The notes under the pieces are model-generated. The model had not been told where the DNA came from and searched no databases. It worked only from the letters and a program-made list of their open reading frames with translations. From contig NZ_JAGINW010000001.1 of the NCBI RefSeq assembly GCF_017876405.1, positions 5,097,203 through 5,161,202 of the forward strand: a DNA stretch of 64,000 nt. Direction: 5' to 3'. The DNA is from Kibdelosporangium banguiense. Lineage in GTDB: Bacteria; Actinomycetota; Actinomycetes; Mycobacteriales; Pseudonocardiaceae. A program made the translations under genes and the position numbers. Of the stretch, positions 17,131-25,963 are shown piece after piece; the stretch's first letter is position 1; each line of letters begins with the position of its first letter.

Positions 17131-18624
17131 ATGTCCACCGACACCACCATTGTCCCGGCTTCCAGCGCGCCAAGGCAGCAGGTCGCTATCAACGACGTCG
17201 GGACGGCGGAGGACTTCCTCGCCGCTATCGACGCGACGATCAAGTACTTCAACGACGGCGATATCGTCGAAGGCGTCATCGTCAAGGTCGATCGTGACGA
17301 GGTTCTTCTCGACATCGGCTACAAGACCGAGGGTGTCATCCCCTCGCGTGAGCTCTCGATCAAGCACGACGTCGACCCCAACGAGGTCGTCAAGGTCGGC
17401 GATGAGGTCGAGGCGCTTGTCCTTCAGAAGGAGGACAAGGAAGGCCGCCTGATCCTGTCCAAGAAGCGCGCGCAGTACGAGCGGGCGTGGGGCACGATCG
17501 AGGGTCTCAAGGAGGCCGACGAGCCCGTCAAGGGCACCGTCATCGAGGTGGTCAAGGGTGGTCTGATCCTGGACATCGGCCTGCGGGGCTTCCTGCCGGC
17601 GTCCTTGGTCGAGATGCGCCGGGTCCGCGACCTGCAGCCGTACGTCGGCCGCGAGCTCGAGGCCAAGATCATCGAGCTGGACAAGAACCGCAACAACGTG
17701 GTCCTGTCGCGGCGCGCGTGGCTGGAGCAGACGCAGTCCGAGGTCCGCAGCGAGTTCCTCAACCAGCTGCAGAAGTCCCAGGTCCGCAAGGGTGTCGTCT
17801 CCTCGATCGTCAACTTCGGTGCGTTCGTGGACCTCGGCGGCGTCGACGGTCTGGTGCACGTCTCGGAGCTGTCCTGGAAGCACATCGACCACCCGTCCGA
17901 GGTCGTCGAGGTCGGCCAGGAGGTCACCGTCGAGGTCCTCGACGTCGACATGGACCGCGAGCGCGTCTCCCTGTCGCTCAAGGCGACCCAGGAAGACCCG
18001 TGGCGCCAGTTCGCCCGCACCCACGCGATCGGCCAGATCGTGCCGGGCAAGGTCACCAAGCTGGTTCCGTTCGGTGCGTTCGTCCGCGTGGACGAGGGCA
18101 TCGAGGGCCTGGTCCACATCTCCGAGCTGGCCGAGCGCCACGTGGAGATCCCCGAGCAGGTCGTCCAGGTCGGCAACGACGTCATGGTCAAGGTCATCGA
18201 CATCGACCTCGAGCGTCGCCGGATCTCGCTGAGCCTCAAGCAGGCCAATGAGGGCTTCACCCCGGACTCCGAGTTCGACCCGACCCAGTACGGCATGGCC
18301 GCGGAGTACGACTCCGAGGGCAACTACATCTACCCCGAAGGCTTCGACCCCACCACCGAGGAGTGGCAGGAAGGCTTCGACAAGCAGCGCGAGGAGTGGG
18401 AGCGCCAGTACGCCGAGGCGCACGCCCGCTACGAGCAGCACATGTCGCAGATCCGCAAGGCCGCCGAGGCCGACGCGGAAGCCGAGAGCGAAGGCGCCGC
18501 AGCAGCCGGCGGCGACCAGAGCTACTCCTCGGCCGGCGCCGAGACCCCCGCCAAGAGCGGTGGCACCCTCGCCAGCGACGAGCAGCTCGCAGCGCTTCGC
18601 GAGAAGCTCTCCGGCGGAGTCTGA
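17131..18624 (+). CDS. rpsA: 30S ribosomal protein S1
   Basis: A 497-residue protein with four S1 RNA-binding domains, recognisable by VEGVIVKVDRDEVLLDIGYKTEGVIP, the second starting VKGTVIEVVKGGLILDIG, the third VRKGVVSSIVNFGAFVDLGG and the fourth IVPGKVTKLVPFGAFVRVDEG (shown in part). Four domains and an acidic, Ala-rich C-terminal tail are the actinobacterial form. S1 helps the ribosome take up mRNA. ATG 17131 matches the family start; GGAG lies 12 bases upstream. Its transcript is ended by the strong hairpin at 18663-18702. Confidence 0.97.
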   Translation: MSTDTTIVPASSAPRQQVAINDVGTAEDFLAAIDATIKYFNDGDIVEGVIVKVDRDEVLLDIGYKTEGVIPSRELSIKHDVDPNEVVKVGDEVEALVLQKEDKEGRLILSKKRAQYERAWGTIEGLKEADEPVKGTVIEVVKGGLILDIGLRGFLPASLVEMRRVRDLQPYVGRELEAKIIELDKNRNNVVLSRRAWLEQTQSEVRSEFLNQLQKSQVRKGVVSSIVNFGAFVDLGGVDGLVHVSELSWKHIDHPSEVVEVGQEVTVEVLDVDMDRERVSLSLKATQEDPWRQFARTHAIGQIVPGKVTKLVPFGAFVRVDEGIEGLVHISELAERHVEIPEQVVQVGNDVMVKVIDIDLERRRISLSLKQANEGFTPDSEFDPTQYGMAAEYDSEGNYIYPEGFDPTTEEWQEGFDKQREEWERQYAEAHARYEQHMSQIRKAAEADAEAESEGAAAAGGDQSYSSAGAETPAKSGGTLASDEQLAALREKLSGGV

Positions 18625-18662
18625 TCACTCCCGCCAGAGCAGCCTGACGCCTGCTGACTGAC

Positions 18663-18702
18663 CACGAGGCCCCCGGACCGGCAACGGTCCGGGGGCCTCG
18701 TG
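18663..18702 (+). terminator. Intrinsic-type terminator of rpsA
   Basis: Perfect 18-bp stem starting CACGAGGCCCCCGGACCG with loop GCAA, 39 bases after the rpsA stop. No T-tract follows, which is usual for actinobacterial hairpin terminators. Confidence 0.85.
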
Positions 18703-18727
18703 CCATCCCAAGCCGGACACCCATGTG

Positions 18728-18782
18728 ATGCCCCGAACGCCACTTTGGGAGCGCTGGATGCTCCGAACGCCACTTTGGGGGC
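18728..18782. repeat. Interspersed repeat, copy 2: direct pair
   Basis: Two 25-bp units in direct orientation, spaced 30 bp start to start: ATGCCCCGAACGCCACTTTG then GGAGC, and ATGCTCCGAACGCCACTTTG then GGGGC, differing at two positions. The core GCCAC flanked by C-runs and G-runs matches the palindromic units at 12466-12520 and 22639-22693. They lie just downstream of the rpsA terminator. The 80-codon open frame that runs through them (repeating DAPNATLGA) is probably not a gene. The remainder of this 379-base gap (to 19003) shows nothing else clear. Confidence 0.8.
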
Positions 18783-19003
18783 ATATCGAGCCGCCCCAAC
18801 CCCGGACACGAGCAAAACACAAGGCCGAAGGTCCCCAGCAGACCCCGGCACAGTCAACATATTTGCACCGTCAACCATGATCGAAGAAACCGCTGATCAG
18901 TACGCTGCCTGGGAAAACGTACCAACCGAACACCCTGAGTAACTATGATTTTTGGGGGATTGCCGCACTCGTCACTCGACGAGGGGACTACGGTCTTCAG
19001 CTT

Positions 19004-19621
19004 GTGAGTGCTAAGGCGTGGACACGCACTGCGTCGGTCGCGATCGTGATCGCCGGATTGGTGGGTTGTGCGAGTAAGGAGCGCACACCCTTGGTAGTTC
19101 CGGTGCCGGAGTTCACCCCGTTTTCGTCAACGGGTGCGTCGTCAGCGCCCGCGCGGATCGTCGGTGCCCTGCCGACCGGGTGTGGTGCGATCGCCACGGC
19201 TGAGGAGGTCTCCGACGCGGTCGGCCAGGCGATGGCGGGCACGGCCCGGCCGGTCGCGGGAACCGCTGACCAGTCAATCGGCCGCACGGCCAGGATCGAC
19301 TGCTACTACGGCCTGACCGACGGCCAGGAGCTGCAGGACGCGCCGATCCGGGTGGGCCTCGCCAGCTACGCCGACGCCAAGGCCGCGACGACTCGTGTCG
19401 AGAAGACCGTCGACGAGGAGCGTGGGGCGGGCGCGAAGGCGAGCCAGGTCCAGGTCGGCCCGGACAAGGGGACTTTGCTGGTCGGTAAGAAGACCGTGAC
19501 GCTGGTCGCCACCTATCAGGCGACGACGGTGGTCGTCATCGCGCAGCTGAGCCTCGTCCCGGCCAACCAGGCGCCGTCGATGCTCGGCAAGATCGCGAAC
19601 CGCGCCCTCAGTCCCCGCTGA
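19004..19621 (+). CDS. Putative lipoprotein (DUF3558-like)
   Basis: A 205-residue lipoprotein: signal peptide with lipobox LVGC (Cys22), Ser/Pro-rich linker, then a compact domain with two cysteines (GCGAIATAEEV, RIDCYYGL) in the arrangement common to DUF3558 lipoproteins of actinobacteria. It would be anchored to the outer face of the membrane. The GTG at 19004 begins the signal peptide. It overlaps the convergent kinase gene by 14 bases. Function unknown. Confidence 0.7.
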   Translation: MSAKAWTRTASVAIVIAGLVGCASKERTPLVVPVPEFTPFSSTGASSAPARIVGALPTGCGAIATAEEVSDAVGQAMAGTARPVAGTADQSIGRTARIDCYYGLTDGQELQDAPIRVGLASYADAKAATTRVEKTVDEERGAGAKASQVQVGPDKGTLLVGKKTVTLVATYQATTVVVIAQLSLVPANQAPSMLGKIANRALSPR

Positions 19622-21416
19622 CGCGCAAGGTCATCGTCACTGTTGTCGGTCCGCCAACAGGACTGTGCACAGTCATTGAGCCGTCGAAAGCGCTCAACCG
19701 TCGCTGGATGCCAAGCAGACCCGTGCCACGTGACACGTCAGCGCCACCGCATCCGTCGTCCCGCACGGTCAGCCTGAGCACTACGCCGTCGAGAACCACA
19801 TCGACTGTCACAGTGTTTGCCCGCGCATGCTTGGTGACGTTGGTCAGCGCCTCACTGATAGCGAAATAGGCGGCCGACTCCACCGGCGGATCCAGCCGAC
19901 GCGGCAAGTTCACGCACACCTGCACAGGCATCGGCGTGTCCAACGCCAGCGCCCGCACCGCGTCGCCGAGCCCGCGGTCGGCGAGCACCGGCGGGTGGAT
20001 GCCACGCACCAGGCCACGGAGTTCGACCAATGCCTTGGCGGAGTTGTCACGGACTTTGGCCAGCAGTGTTTTCGCCGCGGCAGGATCCTGGTCGATGAGC
20101 CGTTCCAACGCGCCCAGCCCGAGCCCCATCGCCACCAGCCGGGCCTGGGCGCCGTCGTGCAGGTCGCGCTCGATCCGGCGCAGCTCGGCGGCCTGCGCGT
20201 CGGTGGTCTCGGCCCGGGTCTGGGTCAGCTCCTGAACCCGCAGCGCGAGCTGCGCCTGTTCGGTGGGCGCGAGCAGGATCTGGGTCCACCGCCCGGTCAG
20301 CTTGATCGAATATGGCGCCATCCACACCGCCAGCGCGGTGATCACGGCGGCCATCGGCACGGCGAGCAGGTCGGAACCGGCGAACTGGCCGTAGAAGCCA
20401 CCGCCCCACTCCTGGTCCTTGTCGCTGAGAAACCAGCGCCACGACTGGGGCACCAGCAGTCCCCAGCCGGCGTAGATCACCAGCATCGACGGCAACACGG
20501 TCAGCCCGAGCGTGACGATCGGATCCACGGCCAGAAACAGCAGATCCCGCCACGTCGCCCGGTCGTGGATCACCCACTTCCACCGGGGGATTCCCTGTGG
20601 CCGAGGCAAATACGGCCGTGCGATCGGCGTCCCGGACCACTTGCCCGACAAGTCCCTGCGCAGGTTCGTGGCTTCGCGGCCTTTCTCCGCGGCGATGGGA
20701 AACAGCACCACTGTGACGAGCGCGAGCAGGTGCTCCACGAGCAGCACCAGGCTCAGCATGCCCATCCCGAACAACCCCATGCTGCGTGTCCACGAGGTCA
20801 GCCGCCTGCTGAGCTGCGCAGAAGTGCGCCGCTTGGACGGCCCGAGCAAGCGCACGGTCAGATTGGTGTGCACGCGCATCAGAATCGGCGCGGACAGCAA
20901 ACCCCAGATCGCCAGCAACCCGCCCCAGGGCAGATTCAACGCGCCATAGACGACCAAGAACGCGGGCGTCAGCGCGAAGATGTTGCCGAGAGTCGCGTTG
21001 ACCAGCAGCCACCATAGATCCCGCCAGGTCGAGCGGTCGTCGACCACCCAGTCGATCTGGTTGGCCAGCGCGGGCATGCGCGGGGTCTTGTAGAGCGTGT
21101 TGTCGGAGACGTACATGCCTTCGTCGTCCGGCTGCGGCGGAGGCGGCGCGGGCTGGTACGGCTGCACGATGAGCACGCCGTCCCACTTGGCCGCGAACCG
21201 CCTGCGCTGGTCGGCCACCCACCGGCCGAACTCGACTGCCCACGGGATCAGCACGATCAAGCCGACCGAGACGCTCAGGACCAGCACAATCGCGTGCGCC
21301 AGCAGCGCGACGAGACCCACCACCGACAGCCCGGCCAGCACCAGGCCCCGTAATGTCGCGTTGGCGGCGTCCCGGATCACGGCCCAAGTCTGCCTTCCAG
21401 AGTGAACAGTTGGCAT
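19608..21416 (-). CDS. Orphan sensor histidine kinase with tandem membrane sensor domains
   Basis: About 602 residues. Two similar membrane sensor units are present: the first with WVVDDRSTWRDLWWLLVNATLG, the second with WVIHDRATWRDLLFLAVDPIV, each followed by membrane helices (PF13796-like sensor). The kinase core has RRIERDLHDGAQARLVAMG (phospho-His), FAISEALTNVTKHA and GGADVSRGTGLLG. No response-regulator gene adjoins it, so its partner is elsewhere. The start is uncertain: ATG 21416 is used, but GTG 21380 or ATG 21431 are possible. It is divergent from coaE, with only 51 bases between. Confidence 0.85.
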   Translation of the reverse strand: MPTVHSGRQTWAVIRDAANATLRGLVLAGLSVVGLVALLAHAIVLVLSVSVGLIVLIPWAVEFGRWVADQRRRFAAKWDGVLIVQPYQPAPPPPQPDDEGMYVSDNTLYKTPRMPALANQIDWVVDDRSTWRDLWWLLVNATLGNIFALTPAFLVVYGALNLPWGGLLAIWGLLSAPILMRVHTNLTVRLLGPSKRRTSAQLSRRLTSWTRSMGLFGMGMLSLVLLVEHLLALVTVVLFPIAAEKGREATNLRRDLSGKWSGTPIARPYLPRPQGIPRWKWVIHDRATWRDLLFLAVDPIVTLGLTVLPSMLVIYAGWGLLVPQSWRWFLSDKDQEWGGGFYGQFAGSDLLAVPMAAVITALAVWMAPYSIKLTGRWTQILLAPTEQAQLALRVQELTQTRAETTDAQAAELRRIERDLHDGAQARLVAMGLGLGALERLIDQDPAAAKTLLAKVRDNSAKALVELRGLVRGIHPPVLADRGLGDAVRALALDTPMPVQVCVNLPRRLDPPVESAAYFAISEALTNVTKHARANTVTVDVVLDGVVLRLTVRDDGCGGADVSRGTGLLGIQRRLSAFDGSMTVHSPVGGPTTVTMTLRVSGD

Positions 21417-21467
21417 TGCTCGCAGGCCCATGACACAGGTAGGGCTAGGTCTACCTACGATCAAGGC

Positions 21468-22634
21468 ATGCTGCGTGTCGGGCTTACAGGTGGGATCGGG
21501 TCGGGCAAGTCGACCGTCGCGGGTCGGCTGGCCGAGCATGGCGCGGTGCTGATCGACGGCGACAAGCTCGCTCGTGAGGTCGTCGAGCCGGGTACGCCTG
21601 GGCTGGCCGCGATCACGGCGGCGTTCGGGCAGGAGATCCTGGCTGAAGACGGTTCGTTGAACCGCCCCAAACTCGCGGCCGTGGTGTTCAACTCCGATGA
21701 GCAGCGCGAGCGGCTGAACGGGATCGTGCATCCCCTGGTCGGCCAACGATCCGCGGAGATGCTCGCTGACGCGGCGGAAGACGCGGTCGTGGTGCACGAC
21801 GTGCCGTTGCTCGTGGAGAAGGGCTACGCACCCATGTACAACCTCGTTGTCGTCGTGCACGCGGACGTCGAGGAGCGCGTCCGCCGTCTGACCGAGACGC
21901 GCGGCATGTCGGAAGCCGACGCCCGCGCCCGAATCGCCGCCCAGGCCACCGAAGAGCAGCGCCGGGCGGTCGCTGACGTGTGGCTGGACAACTCCGGCAC
22001 GCCCGACCAGGTCCTGGCCATGGCGGACGCACTGTGGGCCGACCGGCTTGTGCCGTTCGAGGCCAACGTCCGGCTCCGGCGTTTCGCCCGCTACGGCAAC
22101 CCCAGGCTGTACGACTACAACCCGGAATGGCCCGCGCAGGCGGCCCGGCTGATCGCCCGGCTGCAAATGCTCACCGGCGGCGTGCGCATCGACCACATCG
22201 GGTCGACGTCCGTGCCTGGCCTGCCCGCCAAGGACATCATCGACCTGCAGATCACGGTGTCTTCGATGCAACAGGCCGACTCCTTCGCCGAACCCCTGTC
22301 CGAGGCCGGCTTCCCTGTCAGCGCGGGAAACCGCGGCGACCGGGGCGAAGAGGAGACCAAGACCTTCCACCACTCCGCCGACCCAGGCCGGCCCGCCAAC
22401 ATCCACCTGCGTGTGGAAGGCACCCGCGACTGGCGGCACGCCTTGATGTTCCGCGACTGGCTGCGCGCCGAGGAGGCCGAGCGCGCAAGCTACCTGGACC
22501 TCAAGCAGGACATCGCCAAACGGTTCGCCTCAGCCGACAACCTCGCTGAAGCCGCCCCCGCCAAGGACTCCTGGTTCGACGAAGCCCTGCCGCGCGCCGA
22601 GAAATGGGCCACCGCAACCGGCTGGCAGCCCTAG
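21468..22634 (+). CDS. coaE: Dephospho-CoA kinase fused to a GrpB (UPF0157) domain
   Basis: A 388-residue fusion. Residues 1-200 are CoaE, the last step of coenzyme A synthesis: P-loop GLTGGIGSGKST (about 5-16), DGDKLAREVVEPG, and the LID region with Arg pairs. Residues about 205-385 are a GrpB/UPF0157 nucleotidyltransferase-like domain (NPRLYDYNPEWPAQAARL, RIDHIGSTSVPGLPAKDIID in part). This fusion is common in actinobacteria; the role of the GrpB part is unknown. ATG 21468 opens the P-loop strand directly. Confidence 0.95.
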   Translation: MLRVGLTGGIGSGKSTVAGRLAEHGAVLIDGDKLAREVVEPGTPGLAAITAAFGQEILAEDGSLNRPKLAAVVFNSDEQRERLNGIVHPLVGQRSAEMLADAAEDAVVVHDVPLLVEKGYAPMYNLVVVVHADVEERVRRLTETRGMSEADARARIAAQATEEQRRAVADVWLDNSGTPDQVLAMADALWADRLVPFEANVRLRRFARYGNPRLYDYNPEWPAQAARLIARLQMLTGGVRIDHIGSTSVPGLPAKDIIDLQITVSSMQQADSFAEPLSEAGFPVSAGNRGDRGEEETKTFHHSADPGRPANIHLRVEGTRDWRHALMFRDWLRAEEAERASYLDLKQDIAKRFASADNLAEAAPAKDSWFDEALPRAEKWATATGWQP

Positions 22635-22638
22635 CATG

Positions 22639-22693
22639 TGCCCCCAATGCCACATTGGGGGCATCACACGTCCCCAATGTGGCATTGGGGGCA
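22639..22693. repeat. Interspersed palindromic repeat, copy 3: inverted pair
   Basis: Unit one (22639-22663) has arms TGCCCCCAATG and CATTGGGGGCA around CCA; unit two (22670-22693) is its near-exact reverse complement with a TGG centre. The pair can fold into one long hairpin with a 6-base loop, or two short ones. It sits exactly between the convergent coaE and nagZ-type genes, so it could serve as a two-way terminator. Related to 12466-12520 and 18728-18782. Confidence 0.85.
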
Positions 22694-22698
22694 AAACA

Positions 22699-24141
22699 TC
22701 ACCCGTGACTGGCGAGCCATTCGGCGGCGGCGATCATGCTGACGCGGGAACCGCTGAAAGTGTCGATCCGGGGCGGTGAACCGAGGTCGGCGCCGGGGGT
22801 GCCGGTCTCGACGTGGATGAAGTCCAAGTCGCCCAACGACTCCAGCAGCGAGCGCACGTGCGGGTGCCGATGCGCCTCCCGGGTCACGATGACGACCGTG
22901 TCGAACTCCTTGGCCGCCTTGAGAATCTCGTCGCGTTCAGGATTGCGCAGCGCCTGACTTCCGGGCTCGAACCACGTGAGGTGCCGGCCGAGGCCCCAGG
23001 GCATGGGGCCGGCGGCGATGCTCGGCGTGGACTCCACGTCGACCACCAGAGTCGGACCGCCCGGCCTGGGCCTGCCGTGAATCCGTAGCGCCTGACGAGC
23101 CGCGCGCAGCCCCAGTTCCAGGTCGACCGGCTTGATCGCAGTGGTCACAGGCGGAGTGCGCAGCTGGAAAGCCCGTTGCGAGGCCTCGGTCAAACGCTCC
23201 TCAGACAACGAACCATCCTGCACGGCCGCCACGATCGCGGCGGTGATCTCGTCCAATACTGAAGCGTCAAAGGCTTGTCCGCCAATGCACAGTGCGTCAG
23301 CCCCAGCGATCAGTGCGCCGACGGCCGCACCCGGAATCCCGGCATTGTTACCGAATGCCCCGGCCACCGCGCCCATGTCCAACGCGTCCGTGATGACCGC
23401 GCCGGTGAAGCCCAGCTCGCCGCGCAGCACATCGGTGAGCGCCTTGGGGTTCAACGTCGCCGGAGCCGTGCCCCACGGCGGCACGACAAGGTGCCCGCAC
23501 ATGATCGCGCGTGTCCCGGCCTTGATCGCCGCGGTGAACGGAACCAGCTCGACGGCTCGCAGCTCTTGCTCTGTCCGCGGCAATGTCGGCAGACTCAGGT
23601 GAGAGTCCTCTGTGGCCGCTCCATGGCCCGGGAAGTGCTTGGCACAGGCCGCGACACCGTACTGCTGAAGCCCGGAGATGTACGCGGCGACATGTTCCGC
23701 GGCGATCGCAGGCGACGAGCCGAACGCGCGCACGCCGATGATCGGGTCCTCGGGCGTCAACGTCAGGTCCGCGCAGGGCGCGAGATTGACCGTCACTCCG
23801 CACGCGGCCAGCCGTTCGCCCAAAGCGGCCGCTACTTCTGTGGTGAGCGCCGGATCTCCGGCCGAGCCGAGGGCGAGCGGGCCGGGGACGAACGACCCGG
23901 TGGCGACGTCCAGCCGGGTGACGTCACCACCTTCCTCGTCGATCCCGATGATCACGTCTTCCCGCTCTGAGCGCAGGCCCGCGGTCAGAGCGGCCACCTG
24001 CTCGTCGTCGACCACGTTGCGGCCGAACAACACCACACCACCGAGACCCTCACCGATCCTGCGGCGCAACCAGTCCGGCGCGGTCGTCCCGCCGAAGCCG
24101 GGCAGCAGAACGGATTCAGCGAGCTTCTCCAGTGCTGACAC
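22699..24141 (-). CDS. Glycoside hydrolase family 3, beta-N-acetylhexosaminidase (NagZ-type)
   Basis: A 480-residue cytoplasmic GH3 enzyme without a signal peptide. The NagZ-specific KHFPGHGAATEDSH loop (about 168-181) carries the His-Asp acid/base dyad, and the nucleophile Asp lies in VITDALDMGAV (about residue 250). NagZ-type enzymes release N-acetylglucosamine from chito-oligosaccharides or muropeptides. It is last in the importer operon (2-base gap after the permease stop), so it probably acts on the imported sugar. GTG 24141 has AAGGGA upstream. C-terminal 130 residues form the second GH3 domain. Confidence 0.9.
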   Translation of the reverse strand: MSALEKLAESVLLPGFGGTTAPDWLRRRIGEGLGGVVLFGRNVVDDEQVAALTAGLRSEREDVIIGIDEEGGDVTRLDVATGSFVPGPLALGSAGDPALTTEVAAALGERLAACGVTVNLAPCADLTLTPEDPIIGVRAFGSSPAIAAEHVAAYISGLQQYGVAACAKHFPGHGAATEDSHLSLPTLPRTEQELRAVELVPFTAAIKAGTRAIMCGHLVVPPWGTAPATLNPKALTDVLRGELGFTGAVITDALDMGAVAGAFGNNAGIPGAAVGALIAGADALCIGGQAFDASVLDEITAAIVAAVQDGSLSEERLTEASQRAFQLRTPPVTTAIKPVDLELGLRAARQALRIHGRPRPGGPTLVVDVESTPSIAAGPMPWGLGRHLTWFEPGSQALRNPERDEILKAAKEFDTVVIVTREAHRHPHVRSLLESLGDLDFIHVETGTPGADLGSPPRIDTFSGSRVSMIAAAEWLASHG

Positions 24142-24143
24142 AG

Positions 24144-24974
24144 TTATCCCTTCACCGCACCCGAGGTCAGGCCGGACACCAGTTTGCGTTGCACGATCAG
24201 GAAGAAGATCAGCGCGGGCAGTGCGTAGATCACCGACGCCGCCATGATCCCGCCCCAGTCCACGGAGAACGCGGTACGGAACGTCGACAGCCACACCGGC
24301 AGTGTCTGCATGTCCTGATCGCGCATCAGCACCAGCGCGAACAGGTACTCGTTCCACGCGGTGATGAAGCTGAACACCGACGTGGCCACCAGGCCGGGCC
24401 CGAGCAGTGGCAGCGTGACCCGGCGGAAGGCCGCCCACCGGCCGCAGCCGTCGATCATCGCGGCCTCTTCCAGCTCGATCGGGATGCCGTTGACGAAGCC
24501 GTAGAGCATCCACGCGGTGAACGGCAGCGTCAGCGTCATGTACACCAGCAGCAGCGACGGCAGCTGGTTGAGCAGGCCCGCGTCCCGCATCAGCAGGTAC
24601 AGCGGGATCAGCAGCGCCTGGGTCGGGGCCAGCTGGGCGATCAGCACCAGCATCAGGAATCCCTTGCGGCCGCGGAACTTCATCCGGGCCAGCGGGACGG
24701 CCGCGAGCAGGCCGGCGATCAGCGCGGTGGCCACGGCGCCGAGCGTGACGATCAGGCTGTTGGTCAGGAACGTGCCGAATCCCGGCTTGGTCAGCGCCGA
24801 GGCGAAGTTCTCGAACGTGGTCGACAACGGGATCAGGTCGTAGGCGGGGGAGAGCACCTCGCCCGGCGTCTTGAACGACGTCGTGATCAGCCAGTAGGTC
24901 GGGAACCCGAACAGCAACGCCGTGATGAGACCGGCTGCGCTGAGCGCGATCCGTTGCGGCAGAGACTTCCTCAC
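24144..24974 (-). CDS. Sugar ABC transporter permease (MalG-type)
   Basis: A 276-residue membrane protein with six helices and the EAA loop EEAAMIDGCGRWAAFRRVTL that docks to the ATPase. GTG 24974 overlaps the MalF-type stop (GTGA). Together with the lipoprotein and the other permease it forms a CUT1 carbohydrate importer. No ATPase gene is in the operon, so a shared MsiK-type ATPase is expected, as is common in actinobacteria. Confidence 0.93.
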   Translation of the reverse strand: MRKSLPQRIALSAAGLITALLFGFPTYWLITTSFKTPGEVLSPAYDLIPLSTTFENFASALTKPGFGTFLTNSLIVTLGAVATALIAGLLAAVPLARMKFRGRKGFLMLVLIAQLAPTQALLIPLYLLMRDAGLLNQLPSLLLVYMTLTLPFTAWMLYGFVNGIPIELEEAAMIDGCGRWAAFRRVTLPLLGPGLVATSVFSFITAWNEYLFALVLMRDQDMQTLPVWLSTFRTAFSVDWGGIMAASVIYALPALIFFLIVQRKLVSGLTSGAVKG

Positions 24975-25963
24975 TTCAACTCCACCTCCTTGGACCGCAC
25001 CAGGATCTGGATGTAGCGGGCGGTCAGCGCGATCAGGATCACCAGCATCAGCATGGACACGGCCGCGGCCGGGCCGAACTTGCTGCTCGCGATGCCCTTG
25101 AGGTACATGAGGATCGGCAACGTCGTGCTCTGGCCGTCCGGCCCGCCCTGTTTGACCGCCCATACCTGGGCGAAGACCTGGAAGTCCCAGATCACCGACA
25201 GGAATGTCACGATCGTCAGGATCGGCTTGAGCGCGGGCCAGGTGACCGCGCGGAAGGTCTGCGGCCCGCTGGCGCCGTCGATCCCGGCCGCCTCGTACTG
25301 CTCGCGCGGCACACCGATCAGCCCGGCGTAAAGGCTGAACGCGACGAACGGCACGGCCTGCCAGACGATAAGGATCCCGATCACGGTCATCGTGCTTGTC
25401 CCGCTGGAGAACCAGGAATAGCCGATGAACCCGTCGAAGCCGAGTCTGTCCAGCGTCTTGTTGAGGATCCCGTACTGCTGGTCGAAGATCCACTGGAAGA
25501 TCGTGGTCGCCGCGATCACCGGCACGGCCCACGCGAGCACCAGCGTCACCTGCAGGATCACCCGGATGACCGGGTTGATGTGCTTCATCAGCAGGGCGAC
25601 CAGCATCCCGATCACCAGCGTCCCGGCGACCACGGACGCGGTGAACACCAGCGTCCGCAGGGTGATCTCCCAGAACTGCGGATCCGCCAGCACGCTCGCG
25701 AAGTTGTCGAACCCGACCCACACCAGCTGCCCGGTCACCAGCTCGCGCAGGTCGAGCTTGCGGAAGCTGATCAGCACCAGCTGGAAGGTCGGCCACAGCA
25801 GCAGGGCGGCGATCGCGATCACGCCCGGCGCCAGAAGCAGGTACGGCACAACGGATTCGCCCAGACCCTTGCGGCGGCGCCGTTGTCGCGGGGCAGGGAC
25901 ACGCGGCGATGCCGGCGGGGTGGTACCCGCCGGCATCGCCGCCACGTCCTTCGTCGAGGTCAT
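24971..25963 (-). CDS. Sugar ABC transporter permease (MalF-type)
   Basis: A 330-residue protein: a basic, Pro-rich cytoplasmic N-terminus (RQRRRRKG), then six membrane helices and the EAA loop YEAAGIDGASGPQTFRAVTW. It overlaps the substrate-binding gene stop by four bases and the MalG-type start by four bases. It forms the translocation channel with the MalG-type subunit. Confidence 0.93.
   Translation of the reverse strand: MTSTKDVAAMPAGTTPPASPRVPAPRQRRRRKGLGESVVPYLLLAPGVIAIAALLLWPTFQLVLISFRKLDLRELVTGQLVWVGFDNFASVLADPQFWEITLRTLVFTASVVAGTLVIGMLVALLMKHINPVIRVILQVTLVLAWAVPVIAATTIFQWIFDQQYGILNKTLDRLGFDGFIGYSWFSSGTSTMTVIGILIVWQAVPFVAFSLYAGLIGVPREQYEAAGIDGASGPQTFRAVTWPALKPILTIVTFLSVIWDFQVFAQVWAVKQGGPDGQSTTLPILMYLKGIASSKFGPAAAVSMLMLVILIALTARYIQILVRSKEVELK

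Noticed and set aside
18700..18942. 80-codon ORF repeating DAPNATLGA
   Set aside because: It only translates the direct repeat at 18728-18782 and the following spacer; no ribosome site or domain.
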